Shown piece after piece: positions 34,769 to 47,000 of a DNA stretch of 64,000 nt. Source of the DNA: Pagrus major (Eukaryota > Chordata > Actinopteri > Spariformes > Sparidae); the NCBI RefSeq assembly GCF_040436345.1, contig NC_133225.1:23044040-23108039 (forward strand). The letters are read 5' to 3'. Position numbers and translations under genes: made by a program. The first letter of the stretch is position 1. Each line of letters opens with the position of its first letter. The notes under the pieces were generated by a model. That model was not told where the DNA came from, ran no database searches, and was given only the letters and a program-made list of their open reading frames with translations.

Positions 34769-34956
34769 GTCAAAATTAAGAATACCCGATGGCAGGTAAC
34801 TAAGTACAATTTACTCTAGTACTGTACTTAAGTAAAATTTTGAGGTTTGCATTTTCCGCTTCTTTATACTTCCACTCCACTCCACAAAATTTAGTTACTA
34901 GTTACTTTGCAGATTCATGTAATTCGGTGTTGATAGGCTATTACTTCTGAAATGTA

Positions 34957-35362
34957 TCCAGTGTTGTAAAAAGTACCCAACTGTACTTGAGTAAAAGTAA
35001 AGATATCTTGTTAAATTATACTTTGATAAAAGAGAAAGTCAGCCATACCAATAGTAGTTAAGTAAAAGTCGTAGAGTATCTGATCTTAAATATACTTAAG
35101 TATCAATAGTAATTTTCTGACAATAAATTTAGTATTAAGAATACAAGTAAAAGTAAATACATTTATTAATACTATACATTTATTAATACTTAATACTAAG
35201 TTTATCAAATAAATGTAGTGAGAAGAAGCACAATATATACCTCTAAATTTTAGAGTTTGGAAATATAAAGTAGTAGAAAATGAAAATGCTCAAGTCAAGT
35301 AAGTACCTCAAAATTCTAAAGTACAGTACTTGAGTAAATTTTCTTAGTTACATTTCACTTGT
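34957..35362. mobile_element. hAT-like non-autonomous element (CAGTG...AAGTACTTGAGTAAA family)
   Basis: Starts CAGTGTTGTAAAAAGTACCC and contains ACTTGAGTAAAAGTAAAG, then ends with TACTTGAGTAAATTTTCTTAG. This stepwise GTA/AAGTA-rich text marks a very common fish element. Related fragments lie at 34410-34500, 34790-34950, 40630-40700 and 42100-42140. Confidence 0.6.
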
Positions 35363-35641
35363 GTTACCAATCAGATAGTGTTCTGAGCAAGACATTGAAT
35401 GAGACCACAGAGTGGTGACTACAGACAGAAAAAAGGATGCTGCATCAGAGATAAGTGGCCCATTTAAATTAATGTATTTATTCATAACTGGACAAAGAAA
35501 TTTCCCCATTTGCGGGACAAATAAAGGAATTCCGATTCTGATTCTGACACAAAAAGCACAAATAACATTTATCGGAAAAACGCTGAATTTCAGCCCTGAC
35601 ATTCGGCCAGGCCAATACTTGGTCTCGGTACATATGCTACT

Positions 35642-35643
<2 letters not shown>

Positions 35644-35691
<48 letters not shown>
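35644..35691. repeat. (TTA)16 microsatellite
   Basis: Uninterrupted trinucleotide tract of 48 bp, just after the LINE-like text AATTTCCCCATTTGCGGG at about 35500. Confidence 0.95.
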
Positions 35692-35909
35692 GATTTCAAT
35701 TTTAAAAAGGTATTTAAAACATGTCTATAATACATAAATAATTATTTTCCATTTCCTTTCCTCTTGTGAAAGTTGTTAAGCTGCATTTCAGATCTTCAGC
35801 ACATGGTGGCAGCATATGTCTGTATTGTGATGCAAGGTGGTCCGATGGTGTGTCCGATGAACAGGTGATTTTCAGGTCGTGCTGATTAAATTCAGACAAA
35901 TGCTTCACT

Positions 35910-38560
35910 GAGATACTACACCAGGCAGAACCAGACTGAGTGAGCTCCCCTTTGATCTAGTTATTGATTTGTCAATGCAAACATTGTCTCAAGGGCTCAA
36001 CATCAGACAGTCTACATAAAATGTCATCACTTTATCAAGAGACAATTGCTGGAGCTGCAAATGATAAAGTACACTGGGGTCAAAGGGGTATAAGGATTTT
36101 TTAAATTTTTAAATTTTTGTCATTTTAAGCACTGCAAATAAAGAAAATAAAGATGACAGTGGGCATTGATGTTTGCCCCTTTAGTATTTTTCATGGATAT
36201 TGGGGCTGGAGAGTGAGGTTGACAAAAGATTCTCATAATGTCAATGAAAAACAGCCTAATGAGGACACTGAAATCATGTCTGTGTTTTTTCTTTGGTGTT
36301 TTAGAAAACATGGGGAGGGTGACATCATATAATAACAAAAAAAAACCTCACCGCATGAAGATATTTTAAAAGCTGATTTGTATATGTTAAACGAGATATA
36401 CTTAACTTTGACTTAAATTTAAACAAATAAATAAAAGATTCAGTATTTGTCATGAGAAACTGAATTTAGATTATCAGCTCCGCTCAGCTCCTCATCACGA
36501 AGAGGACTCTGGACTTTGGAGGGAGCTTACCAAAGTTTGGCAAATTAAGCAATACCTCAGCTTGGACTTTAGAATTAAACTTTTTAACATAATGCTCACA
36601 TGTCTGATGAAAGACACTATTCGGTTGAATCATGAAAATTGTCGGTTCCAGCTTTTTTGGAATTTGTCCCATAGGCTAAAAGTCAGGATGTCTCTGCCTC
36701 CACTGATTTGACTTTGACGTCGTGGTGCCCATACTTATGTCACACAGAATCACTGGACTACCCATTGAAATTTTTTTAGGAATATATAAAAAGGTACAAT
36801 TACATTTTTGAAAAAAACATCAATATAAATGTTAAATATATTTATTATATTAAATATTAAATTTTTAAAGTGGGAAATAAGATGCTTAAAGATTTAGCTT
36901 CATAGGTTGTATGAGAGACACATGCAATGATTCTGACAAAGATACAGGTTATTCCAGATATTTACTCCAGGTGACAATGAACTCAAGTCTCTGCATATAT
37001 TTGACAAAAAGATGACAATGTTTCCAAGTTTATATTTAGATAAAAACATTTTCACTGGGTAACATGGATGATTTATTTGAAAAGAAACCTGTTTTACCTT
37101 GTCTGTTACTTGGTTTGGAGATTATAATTCATAAAAAGATGCTCGCAGTAAGTTATAATTAGGACATTCCCAGTGAAATTTACTGTTTCAGTGCACTGAT
37201 GTAATTTTAGACAGTAAGGTTTGTTGTTAAATTCATCAGCCCCCCCAAAAAAAATCAAGCATTAGTCTGGCTCAGGCAGTCAGAAAACTGGTTGCTTGTG
37301 CACTTATAAATTGACAGCCTTCATCATTGTATAGGCTATGTTACCATCTGAGGGTGGTTTGATGTTGTTTTTGTCTTTGGGAAAAGAGAATAGGAAAAGT
37401 GTAGACACTAATTTCCATCAGGTTACGGGAGGGTTGCACTGGGTAGACATGGAACTATGACAACCTGGATATTATCAACTTGTATTATTTTCCTTGATAA
37501 TACATCTTCAGAAATGAGATTTACTTGTGCACATAGCCTGCCATACGTGTGTTTTCTTCAGTTTTTTTTTTGCCTGTGCATACACCTACAGATAGCCTAT
37601 ATAGCCTATATGTAGGCATATAAAAGTAACTGAACATTGTTTTATTATTTTTCATTTTGCCCAACATTACAAGGCACTTGAATTGGTATTTTAGTGCTAA
37701 ATAATAAACATAGAGGAATACAAAAAGAAAAAAGTAGCCTACTGCAAAAGGCAAGACTCGTAAATAAAATGGAAATGTACAATAAAAGATAGAAAATACT
37801 TTTTAAAATGAAAAGAGGTGTTTACAGACAATATAGCTACTCAGTGTGAGGCAGGGTGGCTAAAGCTGTAAAATGTTTAAAACAGGTGTCAGAGTTCAGT
37901 CACACTCACCATGGATTTACTGACCCTCTGCCAGTGAAAGGAAGGCTCACAAGTGGCTCATCCGCAACCAGGCAGATTCACCAAAACAAAGAGGTAAGTC
38001 CACCACCGTGGATTGATAACCGCTGCTTATTTAGGTAATCTTATGAGCTGTCACTCTAGTTAACATCAGCCCAGCATCAAGCCGTAAACTGTGGAGTTTA
38101 TCTATTGAAGTATAATCTGTATGTGCCAATTAACTGAGCTTTAGTCTTGTTAAAGCCAAAGTCGAATCATCACAAAGGAGTTTAAAGCTTACCAGTTCAA
38201 CAGCCACACAGCCAAGACTGTATTTTATCACTTTATCATTAGGTCGTGAAAATGTGTATTTAGTTTTTAGTCGAGATGCATCTAAGGACGTTTAATCATA
38301 TGCATCCATAAAGGCCGCAAAGAGAGCCGAAGTCACGACACTTGTCCAGTTTGCCACATGGGACCTTATTTCAGAAAAACTTCTATGGTAGTGAATGGAG
38401 AGAGAAATACTTTTCTGATCTCGTTTGAGTTGTGCCATGAACTACATATATGATGTTTGTCAATTTAAAAGATAATTTTCCAAGTCAATAAACTAGCAGT
38501 TCGTCGTGAATAAAGTAAAATATCATCCGGTTTTGTGTTAAACGGCTCAGTGAACTACAT
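35910..38560. other. AT-rich intergenic DNA, no gene recognised
   Basis: Short frames on both strands lack splice context, codon bias or recognisable motifs. Homopolymer and AT runs are common (for example 36060-36120, 36770-36870). Nothing supports a gene. Confidence 0.6.
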
Positions 38561-38590
38561 CGTCTCGCTCAACACGTCACCAACACCAAC

Positions 38591-38619
38591 ATGGCCGCCA
38601 ACTCGGCACAGCAGAAAAG
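38591..38619 (+). other. possible isolated first coding exon (MAANSAQQK)
   Basis: ATGGCCGCCAACTCGGCACA in a fair start context is followed by AAAAG and a GTAC donor, in the middle of a local CpG-rich patch (38500-38940). I found no matching downstream exon. Its phase (2) would run into a stop if joined to acsbg2 exon 2. It may be a regulatory patch only. Confidence 0.2.
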
Positions 38620-38999
38620 GTACTAAAAAAAGATGAAAATCACAATTAACCTGATCATACTGACAACTGCATTAATGTGAAAGGGTAGTTCGCCAGTTCC
38701 GCCAGCAAGCTAAATACTGGACCAGCTCTGCAATGTTTAAATTACGGGTTTTGACGACCGTTCAACGAGACGACGACGTGTAGTCTTTATAATTACGTAT
38801 TTTCTGTCTGATATTTCTTTAGCTGACTGAGACTTTCTTCACCAAAATTAGGCGCCATGGCGCAAACCGGAAGGGGCGTGACTTCAGCGATGCCAACGGC
38901 AGATCCATCTAAATTAAATCCCGCCCCTTGGCTAGCTGTCTTAGCTTGTTAGCACCTCGTGCATTATCTTCTGTAAGCTAACTCATTTGGTTTTCCCTT

Positions 39000-39620
39000 T
39001 GTGGGGGTACAAGCTGTAAATTCCTTACAGGCCAGCCCAACCTACATAAAAATATAAACAAAAAACATGTAAAACTAGGGGAATGCCCAATGTCCGCTAC
39101 TTGGACAATAAACAATAAACAAATTTCTCTTCCGGGTATAACAAACAAATGCCTCCTACAAGCCCAGGGAAATAAAATGGCAAACTGAAAGTGTATAGGG
39201 GCTTGGGTTTTAAGGGGTTCCCAAATAAACAAAGTTTCCTCACTACAAAGATGTGGGCAGCCAAGAAAACAAAATAGGGTCTAAACAGAGCAGAGTTTCT
39301 GGCTGCCAATCTAAGGGGGAATAAGGTTCTCAGGGATTCAGGGACAGGTTCAGACTGAGGGTGAGAGCCCCTGGTGTGCCATTTCCCACCTCTCTTAAGC
39401 CTTTACAAACAGGGCGTCGTCGCACCATGATTGGCTGGGAGGGAAATGCCCCAAGTTGCTTCCACTCCTCAATCAGGAGTCGGTCTCCTCACCTGTGCAC
39501 AGGTGATCTGAATCCCCTGCAATTAGTCATGAGTGGAAATCAGCCCAAACAAAGAAAAATGGAAAGTCTCAAACAATTGGACTGCTACACCTTCACTTAT
39601 TTCTGAACATTTTAAACACA
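39000..39620. other. unrecognised block, more GC-rich than flanks
   Basis: This stretch has a different composition from the surrounding AT-rich DNA, from GTGGGGGTACAAGCTGTAAA to AACAAAGAAAAATGGAAAG. It looks like part of a retroelement or decayed LTR, but I see no terminal repeats or frame to prove it. Confidence 0.25.
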
Positions 39621-40136
39621 CTACGCAGCTTTTCTGTCCATAAGCTAAGCTAATTGGTTGTAGTACTGAACTGCGTGGCTGAACCTGAACACCTCATTTT
39701 ACCCAAGGTAAAAGACTTTCATTGTATTTTCAGTTTTCCACAACAACATTTCAAAAAGAACAACACAAGAAGCCATAATAAGTATTTTGAGCTTTGGTGG
39801 TTTAAGTACACAAAAAAATACTTCTGTTAGTCAAATTTATTAACTTTGTTTATTGTGTGTTTTGTCTATTTTTAGGCAAATGAATTACACTCAATATGAC
39901 CCAATCTGAGTGTAGAGAGAGAGAGAGAGAACCATAAATATACAAAAGTGTACACAAAGAAAAATTAAACATAATTAATTTTTCCACTTTTTGGCAGATG
40001 GCAACCTGCCTTCAGGTGCTTTACTGCCACCAACAAAGTGAAAACAGAAAGAAACGGAAATGATTTTTACACAATATTATCATATAGGTATTATTAACAC
40101 AATATTGCATTTTTTAATTTCACAGTTATCAATACT

Positions 40137-40446
40137 AGGGGTGTTGCCATTTGCCGGTATGGACAATAACTGTGATTGGAAAAAAATGAAATATTGATAT
40201 TGTGTTAATAATAGATGGTAATATGATGTACACAATCATGTCGAATGACAGACATTTATGGTTACATGGACTCTCTCTCACACTTCCTACACTTTACATG
40301 ACAAATGTTATCTATTAAATAAATAATAACAGACAAAATACTCAATTAACAAAGTTAAGATGTATTGGACTGAGATTCAGAATTTCTATATGCATCGTTA
40401 TTGTGAATTCTTCTGGCCAAGATAAATGATATTGTGACAACCCTGA
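40137..40446. mobile_element. possible hAT-like MITE, about 310 bp
   Basis: AGGGGTGTTGCCATT at one end and ATTGTGACAACCCTGA at the other are partial inverted repeats. The flanking octamers TCAATACT and TTAATACT differ at one base, fitting an aged 8-bp duplication. Confidence 0.45.
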
Positions 40447-42326
40447 TTAATACTAGCATATCATGATACCTTTAATGTACATTATAATATTGGGTTAATT
40501 TTAATATTTCAGCTGCTTGTTGCCCCTGAGCATTAATAAAACCTTATCTTATGTTAATTCTAATAATACATCATCATTTATTTGTTTATTACATTTTGTA
40601 GCATTCATTGGAATCTGGTAGTATGTATATAGTATACAGAAAATGGAAATACTCAAGATTGAACTTCAGTACAGCACTTGAATAAATGTACTTGGTTCCT
40701 TGCCTATTACTGCCTCAGCAGCCTCAGCAGCCTCAGCAGAGTGTGGGCTGAGAGAGAGGATGTCACTGACCGACAGTAACCTCAGCGCAGGGTGCATCAG
40801 CACTAAACACATCCTGCAGCATTTCAGCATTTGCGCATGGGTAGAGGGGATCAGCTGGCTTCTGGTTGTCATGTGACACTGTGGTGTGGTGGCTCTGCGT
40901 TTTCGTCTCTCATGGCAATTGGCTGAGCCTGATCTTGCTATAGTGAAGTAGTGATGGCACAATATATATGAAGTCATTTGAGCTTCTGCATATGTGAGAT
41001 GATTTCAGACTGATGTTCAGAAATAAGCCTCATGGTAATAAGAAGATACTCACCAAGTAATAAGACCTGTTTTATGTCATGTGCATATACATGCACATTT
41101 TTTGCATTTTGAGGTGTATGTGAGTGTATTTTTCTCAGTTTTTTTAAATTAAACTGTCTTATTTTAAATAGAGATATTGGCAAAAAAAACACCTTTTTTT
41201 TCTTGTGAGAATAGAATCAAATAAGAGTAAAGAGGAAACGTGTCTGCTTCCTGCTTCCCCCACTTGCACTACTTGACCTATTGACTGTTGGAGGCGGGAG
41301 TTTAGGGGAAACTGTAAAGGAAATTCCTCTGATCTAACCCCCCATGAAACTGGGTTTTTTCTTGTTTTACCACTGGTGCTGCTTGAGTATTTGATCAGTG
41401 ACTTTTTCTGTCCGAATCAATTTCACCCTACTCTCATAGAAGTTACCTACAGGTTAAAGTATTAAAATAAAATGTCTTCTTAGCTATGAATCTACACCCA
41501 CACTTCCTTCACAGAGGCAGGCTCGTTTACGAGAGTGCATGACCTCTTTTTCACTCCTTTATTTTCATAGTTGTATCAAGTGCAGTGTTTGCTAACTGCA
41601 AATACTTTTACTATGAACAGTTCTTTAAATTCAGCTTCTCTTCCTGCATTTTCTTTCCTCTCTAGAGCCGCTGTCTTTGTTTTAGTAGCCTGTATATCAG
41701 GTCATGGCTCACGAGAACAAGAAGTACAGGATTGACTTGTCAAGCTTTATAATTGGGTCTGACAGCTTTGATTGTAGACCACAGGCTAAAATTAGTTTTG
41801 CCAAAAATGTGAGTAATGCAGCCGCTACTTTGAGGACATCCAGTCCCCCAAGAGAAGCTTCTTACCTGCTAGTTGACCTACTGGTTTTAGTATATTTAAT
41901 GCTATGTCTGCAATGTTTTCATTATGATGAGAACCTTAAGCAGCCATGTTATGATGGCCTACTATTTTGCAATGGTGGATCAAGTATTCAAATAATACGT
42001 AAGAGAAACGATACCGCACTGTAAACATACTCCATCAGAGGTAAAGGTCTTGCATTAAAAAGTACAGTGTTTCCCATTTGAATTGTGGAGGAGTGGATGT
42101 ATGAAGTTGCACAAAATGGAAATACTCAAGTATTACTAGCACGAGGACAGTTCATCACATTTGCACATTAGGTAGGAAATTAGGTGTGAGTCTGTTTACA
42201 AGTCAGCTTATGTTGTTAACTATAAAAGTAATGCACAGAAACATAGAGTTAGCGCAAAGAAATAAAGAATGAAGATGCTAAATGCGGCAGATGGATTATG
42301 TGCATTATTTGCATGTATAGATGTAA

Positions 42327-42640
42327 GCGGCTGTAGCTCAGTGGGTAGAGCAGGTGAGCTGGTTCGAACCCCGGCTCCCCTGGGCGGAACCGAGCTGCGT
42401 GCCGAAGTATCCTTGAGCAAGATACTGAACCCCGAAATTGCTCCTGACGCGCAGTTGGCACCTTGTGTGGCAGCCTCTGCCGTCAGAAAGGGCCCTGCGA
42501 CGAGCTGGCGACTCGCCTCCGCCCATATGAAAACTGGGATTGGCTCCAGTAACCCCCACAACCCCCTGAAAGGGGGGGATAACATCCCCGTGACCCTCAC
42601 GGACAAAGCGGTCAAGAAAATGAGATGAGATGTGTATTGA
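42327..42640 (+). mobile_element. tRNA-headed SINE with a different 3' tail (plus strand)
   Basis: Starts GCGGCTGTAGCTCAGTGGGT (A-box), with GGTTCGAACCCC (B-box), and shares GTATCCTTGAGCAAGATACT with the SINE at 27.3 kb. The 3' part differs: GGGATTGGCTCCAG, GACCCTCACGGACAAAGCGG and AAAATGAGATGAGATG, a tail type known from fish non-LTR elements. The head is a SINE promoter, not a tRNA gene. Confidence 0.85.
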
Positions 42641-43059
42641 TATATATAAGTTTGTTTGACAAACAAAATAAGTCTGCAACTTAGTCAACAATCCATTAAC
42701 CCTTGAATCATTTGTCAATGCTGTTTTTAATCATTGTAAAATGTTATTTGAATTTTAGATAAGCAATTCGAAGATTTCACCTTACACTCTAGACTATCAT
42801 GATATTGGGATATGGCATAGGTGTTGTCTTTTTCTGGGTTTAAAGGCGGCATTACGCTAAAGTGATAATTTTCTGGACTTACCAGCCTGTTCTACTTGTT
42901 CTAATACTTGCCTTCACCCACTTAGTCAATATATCCACATGACTAATGATTATTTATCAAAAATCTCATTGAGTTAGTATTTTGTGAAAGTACCAATAGT
43001 TATCCCTACAATATTGTTGCAATATCAACATTGTAGTGTTTTGTTAAAAAATATCCTGA

Positions 43060-43185
43060 TATTTGATTTTGTTGCCCAGTCCATAACATTAATGAAGGGC
43101 TTTTGAAGAAATGTATATTGTGTATCGCGATATAGCTTCAAAATATGGGGATATTATTTTAGGGCCATATCGCACAGCCTATTGT
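43060..43185. repeat. end of a dispersed fish repeat (TATCGCGATAT...GGCCATATCGC)
   Basis: TGTATCGCGATATAGCTTCA and AGGGCCATATCGCACAGCC resemble the terminal part of a common fish DNA repeat. The partner end was not located. Confidence 0.4.
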
Positions 43186-43517
43186 AAACTGAGTATTGTT
43201 TGGACAGTTGGATGGATAATAGACAAAACAATTTATTGTGAAAATAGAATACAGATAATTCGATAATGGATTTGCAGCCTTAATGGGTTTTGAGTGACAT
43301 AAAAATGAGGAAGATGTAAGGAATAAACGTGTGAAAATATTGTAACAATGTAGGTCACAGGATGTGGGTGTCTTTGCATTGTGCATAAGAATGATTTCAG
43401 TCAGTGGAAAGTCGTAAAGCCAAGACATCACAGCTGCACTTGTAATGTGGCCTGAGAAAGCTTTGCATACACGTTTATCCGACAGTAACCTCAGCCGGCG
43501 TAGCTGCAACGTGTGCT

Positions 43518-43633
<116 letters not shown>

Positions 43634-43769
43634 TCTCTGTAGGGGGATGGGTTGAGTTTCACAGCAGCATCTCTCCTATGTGTATGTGTAGCCTACTCTC
43701 ATAGCCACTTCCCCCACCTTATTCATTTGGCTTGCGTGGCCTTATATGGAAAATGGGTCTTGTGGTGTG

Positions 43770-44067
43770 AGCAGTTTCAGCCAATCAGGTTGCTTTTGGC
43801 TGATGGAGGAGGGGGGGTGTGTGTCTGGAGGAAGCTGGCTGTGCTGTCTGGGTGGGGTTTCAGGGGGTGGGACCAACTGAGCCAGCCAGTGTTTGAAAAT
43901 GAATGATATGCTCCTCAAGTTGTAGAAACAGCGGACAGCTGGTGAATTTGTGTGTGTGTGTTTAGCGGCAAACTGAAGCTACAGCATTTAGAGACAGAGA
44001 AGAGGAAGAGTGGACGAGTTGAGAGAAAAGCTTTAATACAAACCGGGAAAAGAAGCAGTTTCTAACG
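43770..44067 (+). promoter_or_regulatory. acsbg2 proximal promoter and 5' UTR
   Basis: A CCAAT box (CAGCCAATCAGG at about 43779) is followed by G-rich blocks (GGAGGAGGGGGG and GGGTGGGG) that fit Sp/KLF sites. A purine-rich leader then runs to the ATG at 44068. The transcription start, perhaps near 43900-43960, is inferred. No clear TATA box was seen. Confidence 0.45.
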
Positions 44068-44074
44068 ATGCAAC
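44068..44074 (+). CDS. acsbg2: acsbg2 coding exon 1 (first 7 coding bases)
   Basis: The exon's last bases are ATGCAAC before GTGAGT. Joining to exon 2 gives [16 protein letters not shown] without a stop. The start context (TAACGATGC) is weak, so translation may instead begin at the ATG in exon 2. Confidence 0.6.
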
Positions 44075-47000
44075 GTGAGTACTGAAATTTAGATTTCTGT
44101 TTCATATCGCATGAGATGCTTTAACCTTCCAGCGTTCACTTAAACAAATCAGGTTTGTTACGAAACAGCTTGATAATGATCCCCGAGGCTTGCTTACATG
44201 TATGTGTCATGTATGATACTATAGATTTGATCTGAATAATATCATTTAATACCTCAGGTGTTTTGCCATTGTCTAATTCCTGTGGTTATCATTCGGCTTA
44301 ACCATTCCCTGACATTAATATCACAGTTGTTATTAAATATACCTAATTTTTAGCCTGATTTGAGCACAGTAATTGTGTAATAATGTAAATAATCTGTACA
44401 TTTCAAGAGAGGTAACATGTATGGCTCATCACCCTCTCCACAACATGTGGACAGCTGCTCCCTTGCAAAAGGGTGTAACCCAACCAGCAGATCTGTGTGA
44501 ATTTGCCAGATGATGACTAACATTGAAAAGGCTGCATTTAAAGCCTCATTGTATTGAAATGTAGCTTACAGATTTCAATAAAGGACGAAAAATGCTAAGC
44601 TCGACGTGTTAGTGAGGATGCCGAGGAGCACGCCCAGTCATAAACTGCTGCACTGGGAGCTGTTCAGAGGCAGCAGCCCACTGAAGATGTATTGATTGAA
44701 AAACAGCTCATCTCACATGTGATAACATGGGGTTGAGACAGTCCGTTGGAGGTGGTCGTTATCTTGGACAAGAGGAGACGATGCTTGAGAACAGAGAGGC
44801 AAAACTGAAGGGAGTGGTGTCTGTTCTGTTTGACAGAGGATTAGCATAACTGAAGTTTGCAGGCATGGTGTTGAGTCGGGGGGAGTCCCAGCATTCATGT
44901 TTTTGTCAGAGGATGAGGATGTGATAGGTTCTTTTTCTATATTGATAAAAGGGGAAAACCTGGTTTAAGTATTGTCTCTCCAACTGTTGCATTTTCTCTT
45001 TCTATATCGAACAGCTGGTGCAACACAACACTCTGCCCTACATCCATAATCCTCTCCTGATTGCATGAATGCAGTTGCAAAAGTGATGTCAGTTTGCGCA
45101 GTGCCTAATCCATCTGATTAATCATCCTGGTCTTAGTTGTGCTGGCACATGTCGAGGAAACTTCCCAAAAGCAGCAAGAGAGGAATGAACAAACCTTTCA
45201 AGTCATTTTGATAACAATCTATCTGTATTTACTTGTTTGAGTTGCTCTGTTGTGATGATGCTGTTCTCTGTATTCCATTATTGTCAGTCAAATATCTTTT
45301 GGTTTTGGACTATAATGAATCATTAGTTGCCGCCCTACTTCCCCAGAGACTGTGGCTTTTTGCTGTTATTTCAGAAGTTCAAGTGGAGGCCCACAAATGT
45401 CCGATGGGTGATACCAGTAAACCCCAGTAAATATTGAGGAAGTGGATTATGACAATCTGAAAGTGACAGTTCATCACACTGGGCGGGAGATTTTATTTTT
45501 GGTGAAATCATGGGTGAATGATTCAGTTACCCTTGGTGACAAATGATTGATGTTTAAGTCATTTGTCAGTGCCTGAGAAGACGTAGGGGGGTTGCCACAC
45601 CAGAGCGAAATCAGAGACATGCATCTTGAATCTTTATTTGTGATCCAAACGTGTGATGGTGGAAGATGGGGAAATAAAAAAGGGGGCAAGCAAGAAATAG
45701 CCTCGGGGCTTTCCCACTCTGATGTCTAAGACTATAATCGTCCAGACTTGGAGGGTACAAGTGACTGAACCTTTTCTCAACATCAATGTCACACCCCTCC
45801 CCCTTCCTATCCCATGACCCGCGTGCTCGAACACCAAAACAATGACGGGGCATAAAGAAGTAAGACAAGGAGGGGGAGGAGGGGATTTTAAAATGTCTGA
45901 CCAAACCATATCCCACTTCATCTGCCTGCCTCCACCCTCAACTTATCTAGAAAACCCACATCCACTTGCAGCTGTGTCCTTGAAGGAATTTGCAGCTGCA
46001 TTGGAAGGAAGAGGCAAAATAAAATGGCAGCTCTGCATGTGTCCATGTGAGCAGCAGCAGTGAGATCACCCTGTGACGTTTGTCTCCTCGGCTGAGAGAC
46101 CTTCAGGCCTCCGTAGGACTCCTCGGGGGCAGCTGGCTGCTCGCCACATGACTGAAGAAGAATTGATTTTCTTTTACAACCATAATGATAGTTTGAGGCT
46201 GGTTCCTCACAGTCCTGAAATTCTGTACTATCAGTTTCATTTCTGACATTTTGGTAACAATTCACACATGGAACATTTAATTTGACCCATTTTGTAATTT
46301 TTTGGGAAGGTGTGGTTGGCAAACGTGTGTCAAACTCTGAAGTGTGATGGAAAATATTTTGGTTCCTGCTCTCTGACCTTCCTGGAGCCTGTTTCTTTCC
46401 ACTTGTCCAAACCCAATTGTCCCTTGACAGTGGTGTCATGATAGGGCGCTGCTACAATAGGCAGACGAAGCCACTGGTATGTGTTTTTCAGCTCACTTAA
46501 ATAAACAGGCCAGCGGCAGCTCAGGGGCTTGAATGAGCGAGAGCGTCATGGAGGTGTTGGTATGATGGTGGCCGAGCGGTGAAGGTTTATTGTTTGGGAG
46601 GCTTTGATGTGTTTCCTGTGATGAGGTAATGGCAAAGGCAGCAAAGGATTGTCCCTCCAACTCTTTTGAAATGGATCTGATCGCTGTTTACACACTACAA
46701 CGCCAGGTTGATGATGAAGAGGTGAAATAAATCCAGCTATATTTGTCTTTGTTTGTCTTTAATTGGATTATGATGAGGGACAGCAATGGAAACGTTTTGA
46801 AAAAGGTGTTTTGTTGACCAAATCAGGCAATGAAAGGCAATATTTTATTCGCAGCAGGACAATGTAATCTGTAACAAGACTTTCCACTTTACCAGCTCGG
46901 CTCCATATGTTCTCCACACTGTTGCTATACAACCAGATTTTGTCAACAGACCGCTGTAGTATAGACAAAGACAATATTTGTTTAGCATCTCATAAATTCA

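Noticed and set aside
35804..35820. Weak CTCF-like text (CACATGGTGGCAGC)
   Set aside because: Misses key core bases.
41704..42024. 106-codon plus-strand frame starting MAHENKKYRID
   Set aside because: No family resemblance I can name, no downstream donor in frame, and AT-rich codon use; insufficient for a gene call.
42327..42400. tRNA-like sequence with A and B boxes
   Set aside because: Continuous with a SINE body and lacking a complete cloverleaf; the same head occurs in the SINE at 27.3 kb.
45918..46439. 173-codon minus-strand frame
   Set aside because: Antisense in acsbg2 intron 1 with no motif or splice context.
46921..46933. GTTGCTATACAAC as an X-box
   Set aside because: The second half-site is poor; kept only as a note within intron 1.
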